A DNA stretch of 64,000 nt, taken from contig NC_016133.3 of assembly GCF_000005505.3 (NCBI RefSeq), positions 124,001 to 188,000 of the forward strand, given 5' to 3'. Each line of letters starts with the position of its first letter. Position 1 is the stretch's first letter. The position numbers and the translations under genes are program-made. The DNA comes from Brachypodium distachyon. Taxonomy: Eukaryota; Streptophyta; Magnoliopsida; Poales; Poaceae. The notes under the pieces were generated by a model that was given only the letters and a program-made list of their open reading frames with translations, ran no database searches and was not told where the DNA came from. Of the stretch, positions 35,100 through 44,861 are shown piece by piece.

Positions 35100-38061
35100 C
35101 TACAATAAATACGACTCGACAACAGTTCGTCCAAACTTCTGCTCAACGTCCTTTGGCGTTTCAATCTGCAAAATAATAAACATAAGGTTACGACTTTGCA
35201 AATGGGAGAAGAAACGTTGCCGAAGCATCCTAAACATTTCAAATAATAGGCACGCACCGCGTTTAATGCTATGAAGAGAGCTTTGATGACATTAAGTGGG
35301 CTCCTTGATCCAATAATCTGCAAGGTAAGAACATAATGTTACCACTTTGCAAATGCAAATGGAGTGATAAGTGGTAGCGTCTACTACAGCAGAAGCACAC
35401 CTTTGACTTGACATTGCTAAAACCAGCTAAATACATCACAGTTTCGACAGTTCTGCCGGCGGCACACATTCCGCTTCTCATTGGTCCAGGCCAGAGGTAA
35501 ATCTTAAGATGCACACAGGAAGATATCATGTCCACAAAAAGTTATCAGAAAAGAGCTGATAAATAAGAAGATGATAGCCAGATTTGCATACCTTTGTTTT
35601 CTCATATTTGGCCTGAATCGCGTGAGCAATTGTGTGTTCTTCATAACGCTCCATATAGTGTAGGTTCTGGAAGCATTTCTCATAAGCCTGATTAGAAAAT
35701 AACACATTTCATGTCAGAGACTCAGAGCTAAAAAATTCAGTTGAGGTGTTGAATTCTAGATGAAGCATAAAAGTAGCAGACCACTATTTTAAAATATCTG
35801 CACACAAGAGAAATCACCAAGATTAGTCAGATGGACAGACCCGAAATTGAGGATCCTGTATGACTGTATTTTGGAGAAATTTTCACTAAAATTGCTAACC
35901 TATAGGCCATAGTGGGCCATGTAAATTTGTTTCAAGAGGAACTAAATGTCATACAATCATATCACCAGATTTAACACATCATTATGCAACAACAGTAATA
36001 TAAAGATGGAAATATTCAGAAATTTGAGTTCACAGGGAGCATGACAAGTTCTGAAACGAAGAAGGTACACACAAATGCTTGACCATCAATATCACCAATT
36101 TGTGTGCTACCCCTCAATACGCACACGTTCACATGCTCACACAGCCTACAGACACTGGCATCATGATGCCAACATGGGCATGCAGAAAAAAGTAAAAAAA
36201 AAACCTCAAAAGGAAAACACACACAAGCAAACAGTCAAATGGATTCTGCATCAGAGATTACTTGTGCTAATCAAGGACAAGCAACCATTGAAGGAGATGG
36301 AGTTAATGTTGAAATCGCTGAAACATAACTACATAAGTTCACTATTGTTCAGAATGGGGAAGATCCATACCCGCTGTATTGCAATCTTGGCTGTTGGACC
36401 TTTAGCTTTTGCAAACCCCACAACACCGTGGTAGTTTCCAGTTGCCAGCAATGCCGTGTATTTTGCGATTTGGCCTCCCTGCAAAGAGAAAAGCAGAGTT
36501 AAATCTCAGGGAGTGTCTATAACTAGTAACTACGAACATTCAAATGAAGAGTATTCACCTTTGTAACTTTACATGTCCGATTAACGTCAATGACCTTGAC
36601 ATCAAAACCCTGTGAAGTTTATACCGGTCAAATGTATTAGTATACACAATACGATAAAAAGGGAGAGCAATGTTGCAGGCAGAACAGAGTTACAGATGTG
36701 AAGTTATGAACATTGATATAGGTCATGCCGGTCATAAGATGGCTGCAATGGCAATTTCAGTAAACTCAGTGATAACATGACTTACTTTTCTGTACATAGG
36801 TCTCCTCTTTTTGTCCGTGAGGGAGTTCCTCTCCTCCACCAAATCCTTTATTTCCTCTTCTAAAACTCTGCCCTTTTTACCAAACGTATGGTCCAGGTCT
36901 GCCAACTTCCCCTCAATCGTCTTTTCAATAGAATTCAACTTCTCGATGAGGAGGTCATCCTTCTCCTTAACTTCATTAAATTCCTCGTTATCTTCCTCCT
37001 CGTTTGCTCCTTGGATCATTTGCTTCTCCTTGTCAAATCCAGCATTGTCAATTACATCATCTGGAGAACCAACCTGCTGGTGCTGAATAACCCCGAAATT
37101 GGCAGGGTTACTGGGGTCGTATGCCTCCTTGCACTCCATCAGCCTAACAGCACGGTTCAGCTTCTGGAGGAGAATGAAGCGCTCCTTCCCCGTGGCATCC
37201 TTAAGGCGATTCATCATGTCCCCGATAACTCTGTACTCCAACGGCAATTTCAAATGGCGCTGCTCGAATTTGTCGATTTTGATCATCAGCTTATGAGCAT
37301 CATCAAGGGTTTCTGTTCGGCAAAATTAAAACAAAATGAGTCTTAGGAGCTTGGCAGGACCCCATAAATGACAATACAGTAGAACTAGTATCTGTGATGG
37401 CTATCATCGTAAAAATGTAACCTTGCACTGGCCGTTAGCTAGGCTGAGCAGAACAGTTGCAGATACACATGAGAGCATAATGTGGGTCGAAATGGAGAGA
37501 AGATGGAGTGGAGTCTTTACCTGCCTGGGCGAAGGAGCGCAGGAGTTCCGAGTGGCGCTTGCACTTGCGGTCGAACTCGTCGACGCGGCGCTTGATGGAG
37601 TCCGGGGAGAAGCGCTCGTCGTCCTCGTCGCTGTCGGAGTCGGTGGGCTCCCAGAAGGTGTCGTCGGGCAGGCTGTCCTCCTTGGCTTTCCGGCGCTCCA
37701 GCTTCTCGATCAGCGGCTTCACGCCCAAGTAGTCCTCCTCGGCCTCCTCGTCCTCCTCGCCCACTTCCTCCCCTTCCTTGCGCCGCTCCTCGCGCTCCCT
37801 CTGGCGCTCGCGCTCCACCTCCAGCAGAAGATCGTGGACCACCCGCTCGTTCTGGATCGGAATCTTCTGGGACCTAGCCCCGCCGCCGCCGCCGCCGGGA
37901 GTCCCGGCAGAGGAGAAGGCCAGGTGGCGGCGCTGGGGAGCGATCCGCGTGCCTAGGTGGCTGTGTACCAGCGAGCTGGATGCGGCGACGTGGTGCGACA
38001 GCAGTCGTGCCCACGAGGCGGCGGCGGCCCGTGACCGTGCGGCGGCGGCGGCGGCGGCCAT
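35100..38061 (-). CDS. Mitochondrial ribosomal protein uS5m
   Basis: uS5 belongs to the small ribosomal subunit and helps decoding accuracy. Exons 37521-38061, 36786-37312, 36559-36609, 36371-36478, 35592-35687, 35258-35317 and 35100-35165 join in frame to 482 residues. The N-terminus is Ala/Arg-rich without acids (about residues 1-60), as in a mitochondrial presequence. A long charged plant-type extension follows, with EREERRKEGEE helices and Asp/Glu patches. The S5 domain is C-terminal: CKVTKGGQIAKYTALLATGN, then FAKAKGPTAKIAIQRA, and SRSPLNVIKALFIALNA. The very long N-terminal extension marks the mitochondrial rather than the plastid or cytosolic form. The gene is head to head with the ankyrin gene, about 410 bases from that gene's uORF. 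Confidence 0.92.
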
Positions 38062-38471
38062 GGGTGCTCTGGCGATGGTTGTTCCCTTGTGCTGCGGGGG
38101 ACAAGAACGAAGAAGAAAGGGTTTTGCAAATAGAGGTACTGGGCCGGAGCTACTGGGCGTTCAATGGACCTCATTTGTTGGGCCTTTAACAGGCCGGAGA
38201 TATTCCGTTTTAATTTTTTAATCATTTTGCGGCATATAAAACAGAAGAGGTTTGCGGACAACAGAGAGAGAGAGAGAGAAAGAGATTGGATTCGATTTGG
38301 AACCGGATTTCTAGGGTTTGCTTGCTCCTCTCGTCTCCTTCCCCAAATCGTGCTGCTAGATTGTTGGATTCCGATTTGGATATGATCCCCAACTCCTTCA
38401 CCTTCCTTTAATTTGAGCTCGGTTTCGCCGGATCCAGCCCCCGAAAACACCATCTCCAGATTCGCCATACT
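38062..38471. promoter_or_regulatory. Bidirectional promoter, uS5m and ankyrin gene
   Basis: The region separates two divergent genes. It contains two TGGGCC site II-type motifs (near 38139 and 38177), typical of ribosomal and mitochondrial protein genes. A telo-box-like CTAGGGTTTG lies near 38311 and a GA repeat near 38264. TATA boxes are not obvious, as expected for such housekeeping promoters. Confidence 0.6.
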
Positions 38472-38594
38472 ATGGTGCGCCGCCCCTCGCCGTCGTCGTC
38501 GTCTAGCTCGCCGATGCTCCACAAGAACCTCCGCGCGCTCGGCCCAGGCTTGAATCCGTTTGCCCCCGCCGGCATGGGCAACTACTCCCGCTAA
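38472..38594 (+). CDS. Upstream ORF, 40 residues, before the ankyrin gene
   Basis: An ATG at 38472 opens a 40-codon frame that ends TAA at 38592-38594, about 195 bases before the ankyrin start. The product begins MVRRPSPSSSSSS and ends MGNYSR. It lies in what should be the 5' leader, so it is a candidate uORF that could dampen or regulate translation. The Ser-rich start may be low complexity, but the second half is not. Whether it is translated is inferred. Confidence 0.45.
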   Translation: MVRRPSPSSSSSSPMLHKNLRALGPGLNPFAPAGMGNYSR

Positions 38595-38789
38595 TCCCCC
38601 TCCCCCCTTCTCCCGATCCCCTCTCGTCGGGTTCTGATTAGCTTCTGCCCCCAATCCGATTTCATCTCCCTTTGCCCCTCCTTGTTTTGATCGGACTCGG
38701 ATCGATTGCCTGCTCTCGTCTCTCCGACTACGCGTGCTGCCTTATAGGTTCGTTGGTTGCTTGGTTTGCTTGCTCTGGATCTGAAGACC

Positions 38790-40488
38790 ATGGTGCAGTT
38801 TCGCAGCTCGCTCAGCATGACCCGTGTGCGGACCCACGCCGACGCCGACGACCGCGGCTGGAACCAGCTCCACGTCGCCTCCCGCAAGGGAGACCTCAAG
38901 GAGGTACGCATCTCTCTCCTTTTCCTTTTTTGTCGCACAATTTAATTTCTGTCTACAAAACTTGTATACCCAATAGCACGGTTGAGATGAACCTTGTATG
39001 TTTCCAAATGGATGTGAGTTACCGGTTTGATAGAAGAGGATTGCAGCCTTTGAAAAATACTCCCTCCATTTCACAAAGAATGGCACGCACGCACTTCAAG
39101 ATTTTACTTTGACCAACAATTAGACTAATGATTTGAGATTTATGTGTTACAAAAATTATATCATTGGATTCGTATTTCAAAAACGTTTCCAATGATATTA
39201 AATTTGTAACATATAATCTACATATATTGGTCTAATCGTTGGTCAAAGTTCGACCTTGAAAAGCGTGGGCACCATTCTTTGTGAAAAGGAGGGAGTATCT
39301 CACTTAAAAGAGAACACATTTGGACAAATTAAGGCCAAATTATGTGATTGTTAGACCTTGTGGATCACCTATTTTAGTTCATTAATCCAAAAAAACAAGA
39401 ACCTTTGGATGTCCTTTAGGGCTTGTCTATGTTGAAATTTTCCATCCAGCTCTGCCACAATATCCAAAATGGAGTTTGAAACACCCGAGACTATTTAGTT
39501 GTTCTCATTCCTAGGTCTTCCCAGCTCTTGTCTATTCATTTGTAGTATCATGTACCCATCATTCTTGTCAATTCTTGGGGCCACCATAAACTAAATCTGT
39601 ATGAGTGAATAGTTAAGCCAGTTATAAAGCAAACATATAGTTTTTTATTAGTCTTAACCCATTGGCATGCTGACTGATCAAGCCCACATCAATTCTTAGG
39701 TGAGACGTCTCCTGACTGAAGGTATGGATGTCAACGCACCTGCATGGGGACCAAAGTCACCTGGTGCTACTCCACTGCATCTGGCAGCTCAGGGTGGACA
39801 CGTGAAAGTCATGGATGAACTACTGGAGCGTGGTGCAAATATTGATGCTCGAACCAAAGGAGCTTGCGGCTGTAAGTTCACTTGTTTTATGAAGTCAATG
39901 CATGTATCGTCACTATTGTATACTTTGTTTCATTTTATTGCTTGTTTATTCTTCCATCAGTTTCTACCTTGCTAAAGGAGCTTGTACTGCATATTTCAGT
40001 TTCTGTGTTGTTTTGGGTTACCACTGTTACTAGCAATGCATCTGCTTATTTTCATGTACATCCATCATATTTTTTTCCTTTCTACCAGAGTTGCATGTTG
40101 GATATACTAGGTATGTAGGTGAGGCCTTACTCGTAGCAGACAAGAGTGTAATGTTGCTCTGTATTAAAATGTGTTGTTCAGCTTCTCTAGGTTACTTAAA
40201 CATGTTTACTATTGTGTGCTCAACAGAACCTGCTTGACCCTGCCAGTCTTAAAATATCTTTTTTGCTTGAATTCAGGGACGCCTCTCCATATTGCTGCCA
40301 AGGAAAGAAACAAGAGGGTGGTCAGGTTTCTGATTGAGAACGGTGCATTCTTGCCCCCTGACCTGAATGACCACAGGTTCAACCCTCCCCTCCATTACTG
40401 CTCTGGACTAGAATGGGCGTACGAGATGAAGCGCATGCAAGATGAAAGCGACTCAAGTGGCGAAGCATCCTGCAGCTCGGAGAATTAA
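38790..40488 (+). CDS. Ankyrin-repeat protein, PIA2-like
   Basis: Exons 38790-38903, 39700-39871 and 40277-40488 give 165 residues. Three ankyrin repeats are readable: GWNQLHVASRKGDLKEVRRL, ATPLHLAAQGGHVKVMDELL and WTPLHIAAKERNKRVVRFLI. A C-terminal segment HRFNPPLHYCSGLEWAYE follows, characteristic of phytochrome-interacting ankyrin-repeat proteins (PIA1/PIA2). In Arabidopsis these bind phytochrome and influence light signalling and anthocyanin accumulation. The tail is acidic/Ser-rich and ends SCSSEN. The ATG was chosen because it keeps the first ankyrin repeat and has a good context (ACCATGG). Intron 1 (about 800 bases) contains a MITE. Confidence 0.9.
39060..39295. mobile_element. Stowaway-like MITE in ankyrin intron 1
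   Basis: TA flanks a 236-bp element starting CTCCCTCCATTTCACAAAGA and ending in the inverted TCTTTGTGAAAAGGAGGGAG. The subterminal parts also pair (TTTGACCAACAATTAGAC with its complement near 39226). Confidence 0.85.
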
Positions 40489-40799
40489 GAGGGATCACCC
40501 TGATAGTCTGTAATAATAATCTCTGGCTTAAGAGAGTTCTTAATCCTGGAAATGCGGTTCCATTCAATCCTTAAGCATGGAACCTGAAAGTATCTACAAC
40601 TAGCTAGTAGTTCCATGGTACTGCTGGGTATTGTATGTACAAGTATCACAAGCTAATGTTATTTTGCTTTGGAGTCGTGAGGTCCTGGAGTCATGCTCTG
40701 TAGTTTGCTTGGTACATTGATACCATGCTTAAGGGCACATTTAAGAATATATGTTTGATCATACTTGAAAAGATTGTACTAATAAATCAGAAGGTGCTG
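40489..40799. other. 3' flank of the ankyrin gene
   Basis: This is the likely 3' untranslated region and terminator of the ankyrin gene. No further gene is seen. Confidence 0.4.
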
Positions 40800-41101
40800 A
40801 ACCTTCTTTTGTGATGGACAAGTATTGTTGTATGCTTTCTTTGAAAGCCATTTTGTTTTTTGTTCTGAAGTGGTTTGTATGTTGGAAGCGTCTGGGAAAT
40901 TTTAAGTGAAAGCTATCACTGAGAAGTATGCTCTTCCTTGAGGCATCTATTCTTTGCTCATCCAATAATTTTAAGAATGTCCAAAGGCTTCGGCACAACT
41001 GCTGTAGAAAGCAGAGAATCGTGCCGGGCAGCCGAATTCAATGTTCCTGAAACTTGGGATAAAGACAGCCAGCAGTAGAATACAATGGGATTACCAGAGT
41101 A

Positions 41102-41183
41102 CTCCCTCCGTTCCATAAAGATTGTCACGAATTTGAATTAGCTCTAGTTCAAATTCGTGTCAATTTTTATGGGACGGAGGGAG
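41102..41183. mobile_element. Stowaway MITE, 82 bp
   Basis: TA flanks an 82-bp element that is almost entirely a hairpin: CTCCCTCCGTTCCATAAA and ACGAATTTGAA at the left mirror TTCAAATTCGT and TTTATGGGACGGAGGGAG at the right. Confidence 0.9.
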
Positions 41184-41485
41184 TATGTCGGAAGGGCCTT
41201 GAACAAACACATTACTGAGCAGTATGCCCTTCTTATGAAAGAATGTAAAGTTGTCTCCGGAGAGACAGCAGTATGCGCTTCTTTGTTTCAGAACGAAAAA
41301 CCAAGGCATATATTCTTTGCTCACCAAATGACTTTGAGAATACTTAAAGACTTGGGCACAGCTGCTGTAGAAAGCAGAGAGCTTCATATTCGTGCCCCAG
41401 ACGCACAAGAGCATCGATCCGTGGCGTGCCAGCTTCATTACTGCGAGGACGGAGACAGCAGAACTTTATGTCACCCAAAAACTAC

Positions 41486-41493
41486 TATAAATA
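41486..41493 (+). promoter_or_regulatory. TATA box of the DUF4220/DUF594 gene
   Basis: TATAAATA lies 53 bases before the start codon at 41546. This implies a very short 5' leader of about 20-30 bases. Confidence 0.7.
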
Positions 41494-41545
41494 TACAGCA
41501 AGTACTACGATACAATGGAAGCACCATTGTTAATTTGTCATCATC

Positions 41546-44071
41546 ATGAAGGGCATATTGCTGCTGTGGTTGGTGGCGAGCCGGGCAGCGGTGGCTGCGG
41601 CCATGTACAACTCCAGCGCCGCCGCCACTGCCGCCACCGTTGGCGCCTCAACGCAGCGTGACATCATCATCGACAACCGCACGGTGTGCACCACCCCGAC
41701 CGCCACGCTGGTGGCCAGCTTCACGGTGTCGGCCGACATGCGCACCACCGAGCGCCTCATGGTCACCACCACCATCCTCATGACCTTTCTCGGCACCGCC
41801 CTCTTCGTCGTTGGCGTCTTGGGACGCTTCTCCGGTCGCCACCGTGGCCACTCCACCGCCACCTGCATCTTCTTCCGGGCCACCTTCGCGCTCTTCCTCC
41901 CCTTCATGTCCTACATGTTCTCCAAGGCCAAGAGCGAGTCCAACCAGCCCCGCGCGCAGCTCATCCTCCTCTGGATGCTCCTCGTCGAGCTACTCCGCAA
42001 GAAGGTCTACGCCATGGTCGCCCCCGCCGGCGACGCCTTCGCGCGTGGCGTCGGGCGCTACAGCTTCTTCGACGCCGTCGAGGAGGCCGCACGCATGGTG
42101 TGGATCGGCTACCTCGTCTACTCCTATGTCCACGTGCACACCGTCAAGTCCTTCTTCATCATCCTCTGGATCTTCAGCGTTGCCAAGATGTGCAAGCGTG
42201 CCATCTGCATCTACCTTGCCAAGGGCTCCTTCGACCTCGCCAAGAATGCTGCCCTCGTCTCCGGCTACATGGTGCAGCTCGTCGACGCCGGGCGGCAGGT
42301 GCTCCACGAAGATGACCACGCACTCGGCTCAAATGTCATGAAGGATTGCAACTACGTGGTCATGGGAGAAAGCCGGCTCAAGAGGGAGGTGAAGCCCCAT
42401 GGGTTCGAGATACACGATAATGAAGTGAAGGACATTCTCGACGTTGCACCTCATCCTCGTGTCGAGGGTGAGGCCAAGAAGTCGGAGCAACTGGTCCGGG
42501 TGTGCAACATCTGGGATCTCGCTGAGAACGACGTCATCTTCCGGTACAATGACAACAGGAAGCGCAAGCTGGAGAACATCTGCCTCGCCCTTGCCCTCTT
42601 CAAGCTTCTCCGACGGAAGATAGAGCACTTCCACATGGCGGAGGCCAGAACCCCGCAGGCACGCAACTTTGTGTTTCTGGGCCTCCTCGCCCTCGAGGGT
42701 GGCGAGGAGGACGAGGCCGCCAACGCCGAGCGAGCGTTCGAGGTGGTGGAGCTGGAGCTGAGGTTCCTGGACGAGTATTACCAAGCCGTGATCCCGCTGG
42801 CACTGCCCAAGCCGAAGCTCTTCGTGGCCAACTTCGCCTTCTCCATTGCCTTCATCCTGCTCTACTGCATCACCGTGCTCCTCGTCACCGGCAACGGCGA
42901 CATCTTCAGCGTGCTTGGCTCCCTCTTCCGGGGGCTCATCGGCTTGTCCATCGACATGGTTGTGCAATACCAGTGCTTCGTCCACCAGGTGGACTTCCTC
43001 GTCGGCATGGTTTGCTCATCCTCAGACCTCATCGTCACTTTCCTCCTCACGCTGACCCTCCTCGCCGTCGAGACGTACGAGTTCATGCAGTACCTCCTCT
43101 CCGACTGGTTTGTCGCCTCTGTGCTCTGCAACTACGCTCGGAAGCCGACGCTCCGCCAACAGCGGCACATCCGGCAGGTCGTCAAGGGCACCCTGTGGGT
43201 TAAGCACCGCTCCCGCCCAGTCATCAAGGTCCACCAGGTCACCATGCTCAAGCTCCACCAACTCCATCCGCGTCGGGTGTGGATGCTCGTGTCCCGCCTC
43301 CTCAAGAGGCGTCTCGTCGGGCTCCCCGATGCCGTTGTCACCTCTGATGCCAAGGTGGCCATCATCAAGGCCTTAAAGGACGTCCTCGCCGCCGGTTGCA
43401 GCCCAAATTGCTACGGCCACTTCAGCAATGGCAAAGCTTCATTGGCCAGGCATGGCTTCGCTCAGCTCGAGTGGGCCTGCAACGAAAAGATGGGTGCCGC
43501 CACGGTGATCATCGTGTGGCACATTGCAACGGCGCTGTTTGAGACAAGGGACCGGCAAAAGCACCCGCTACCTCCCAACGGCCAGGCTGCCTTGACGTTG
43601 TCGAGGTACTGCGCCTACCTGGTGGCCTACGAGCCAGGGCTCCTGCCAGACGACGAGGCGTGCACAGAGGAGGCGTACAAGAAGATCAAGGCAGAGCTCA
43701 ACAGCTTCTTCCAGAGCTGCTGCACCACAGTGCACCGCCGTGAGCGGCTGATGAAGTTTTGTCCGGCCAGGGAGGAGGTGGCGGCGGAGAAGTCAGACAT
43801 GGCCAAGGGCGTCCATCTGGGGAAGAAACTGGAGGAAAAAGGCGGCAGAATCCACGAGGACGAGAAGGTGTGGGAGATGCTGTTGGATTTCTGGGCAGAG
43901 CTGCTCGTGTTCATCGCACGAAGGCCGTCTGCGGGGCCAGAGGCGCACGCGCTGGCGCTCAGCAATGGCGGTGAGTTCATCACCCACATCTGGGCCATGC
44001 TCACCCACGCCGGCGTCCGTGCTCCCAAGCGCCACAACAAGGACCAGGTTCCACCGTGCCATCCAGTTTGA
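41546..44071 (+). CDS. DUF4220/DUF594 membrane protein
   Basis: A single uninterrupted exon encodes 841 residues. The layout matches the grass-expanded DUF4220-DUF594 family. An N-terminal leader-like segment is followed by hydrophobic helices (about 70-95, LMVTTTILMTFLGTALFVVG; about 110-130; about 205-225). A soluble stretch and further helices come next (about 430-450 IAFILLYCITVLLV; about 490-520). The C-terminal DUF594 signature LSRYCAYLVAYEPGLLPDDE is at about 695. The molecular function of the family is unknown; it is plausibly a membrane protein of stress or defence-related gene clusters, which is inference. The high G/C third positions and lack of introns are normal for this family in grasses. 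Confidence 0.9.
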   Translation: MKGILLLWLVASRAAVAAAMYNSSAAATAATVGASTQRDIIIDNRTVCTTPTATLVASFTVSADMRTTERLMVTTTILMTFLGTALFVVGVLGRFSGRHRGHSTATCIFFRATFALFLPFMSYMFSKAKSESNQPRAQLILLWMLLVELLRKKVYAMVAPAGDAFARGVGRYSFFDAVEEAARMVWIGYLVYSYVHVHTVKSFFIILWIFSVAKMCKRAICIYLAKGSFDLAKNAALVSGYMVQLVDAGRQVLHEDDHALGSNVMKDCNYVVMGESRLKREVKPHGFEIHDNEVKDILDVAPHPRVEGEAKKSEQLVRVCNIWDLAENDVIFRYNDNRKRKLENICLALALFKLLRRKIEHFHMAEARTPQARNFVFLGLLALEGGEEDEAANAERAFEVVELELRFLDEYYQAVIPLALPKPKLFVANFAFSIAFILLYCITVLLVTGNGDIFSVLGSLFRGLIGLSIDMVVQYQCFVHQVDFLVGMVCSSSDLIVTFLLTLTLLAVETYEFMQYLLSDWFVASVLCNYARKPTLRQQRHIRQVVKGTLWVKHRSRPVIKVHQVTMLKLHQLHPRRVWMLVSRLLKRRLVGLPDAVVTSDAKVAIIKALKDVLAAGCSPNCYGHFSNGKASLARHGFAQLEWACNEKMGAATVIIVWHIATALFETRDRQKHPLPPNGQAALTLSRYCAYLVAYEPGLLPDDEACTEEAYKKIKAELNSFFQSCCTTVHRRERLMKFCPAREEVAAEKSDMAKGVHLGKKLEEKGGRIHEDEKVWEMLLDFWAELLVFIARRPSAGPEAHALALSNGGEFITHIWAMLTHAGVRAPKRHNKDQVPPCHPV

Positions 44072-44861
44072 TCAGGCCTTCAATGTCCAACGCCATTCAG
44101 CACAGTTTCTACCGTGATTCCTTGCTTTGATTGCTTTGTCAACGTAAATAAATCTTGCTTTGATGCTTTCTGTTACTCTTTTGATGTTCCTTGGGAGAAA
44201 TTACTTTTGAGTTCAGGGATAAGATGGAATTCTGATATCATAGCTACACCCATGTCAGCAGTTGTGCGTGGCTGCAGATGATTATCTTTATTAGAAATAT
44301 CATTTGCTATTTGGTGCAGGCCTAGTGGAACAACGCAGGTATACTCAAAGATGATGATGATGTGCAACGAAAAATGCATCTTTGCATATCCTAAACTTGA
44401 GATTTAGGCGAAGTATCAACCGTACAACAGCTGAATAGGCAACTGTCTACTGATTCGCAATCAAAGATATTCCATTACACCTAACATGGAGCTAAAAGAT
44501 ACCAGGCAATTTTTGATTTGTTTCTTTTTTGCATGAATGACTACCATTCGGTACATATCGATAATCTCTCTAAGTTCAGCAGCAACCGATTCAAGTTAAC
44601 TCACAGTAAGCTCCAGGATACACATGAGATAATTCATTCCAATGACAGCCTCGAGCTATCGAGTATTCAAGTCGCATGCTTATAGCTAACAGCAATACAT
44701 CTGTTAAAGACACCAGGAGTGAAATCGAATCTGCAACAGACAAACTAAACTGGAGGTACAGAAGCTCACGAGCATGGCTGCTGCCAGCTATTTTTTGGTA
44801 GCGAAGACTGCGAGTTCCTCAAACAGGTAGCAGCTCAGCTCAAACAGTGCTGTGGATAAAT
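44072..44861. other. Convergent 3' spacer
   Basis: The DUF4220 gene and SmD3 end toward each other here. No gene or clear repeat is seen. Confidence 0.45.

Larger units (their letters stand above)
40800..41527 (+). repeat. Duplicated promoter-like segment before the DUF4220 gene
   Basis: Segment A (about 40915-41095) and segment B (about 41205-41527) share an ordered series of blocks. These are GAG.AGTATGC.CTTC, ATATTCTTTGCTCA.C.AAT, GGC.CA.CTGCTGTAGAAAGCAG and GATACAATGGAA versus GAATACAATGGGA. They are diverged direct repeats separated by a Stowaway MITE. Segment B continues into the TATA box of the DUF4220 gene. Confidence 0.7.

Noticed and set aside
41648..43267. Several frames inside the DUF4220/DUF594 gene, both strands
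   Set aside because: They are out-of-frame shadows of one intact 841-codon gene with recognised domains.
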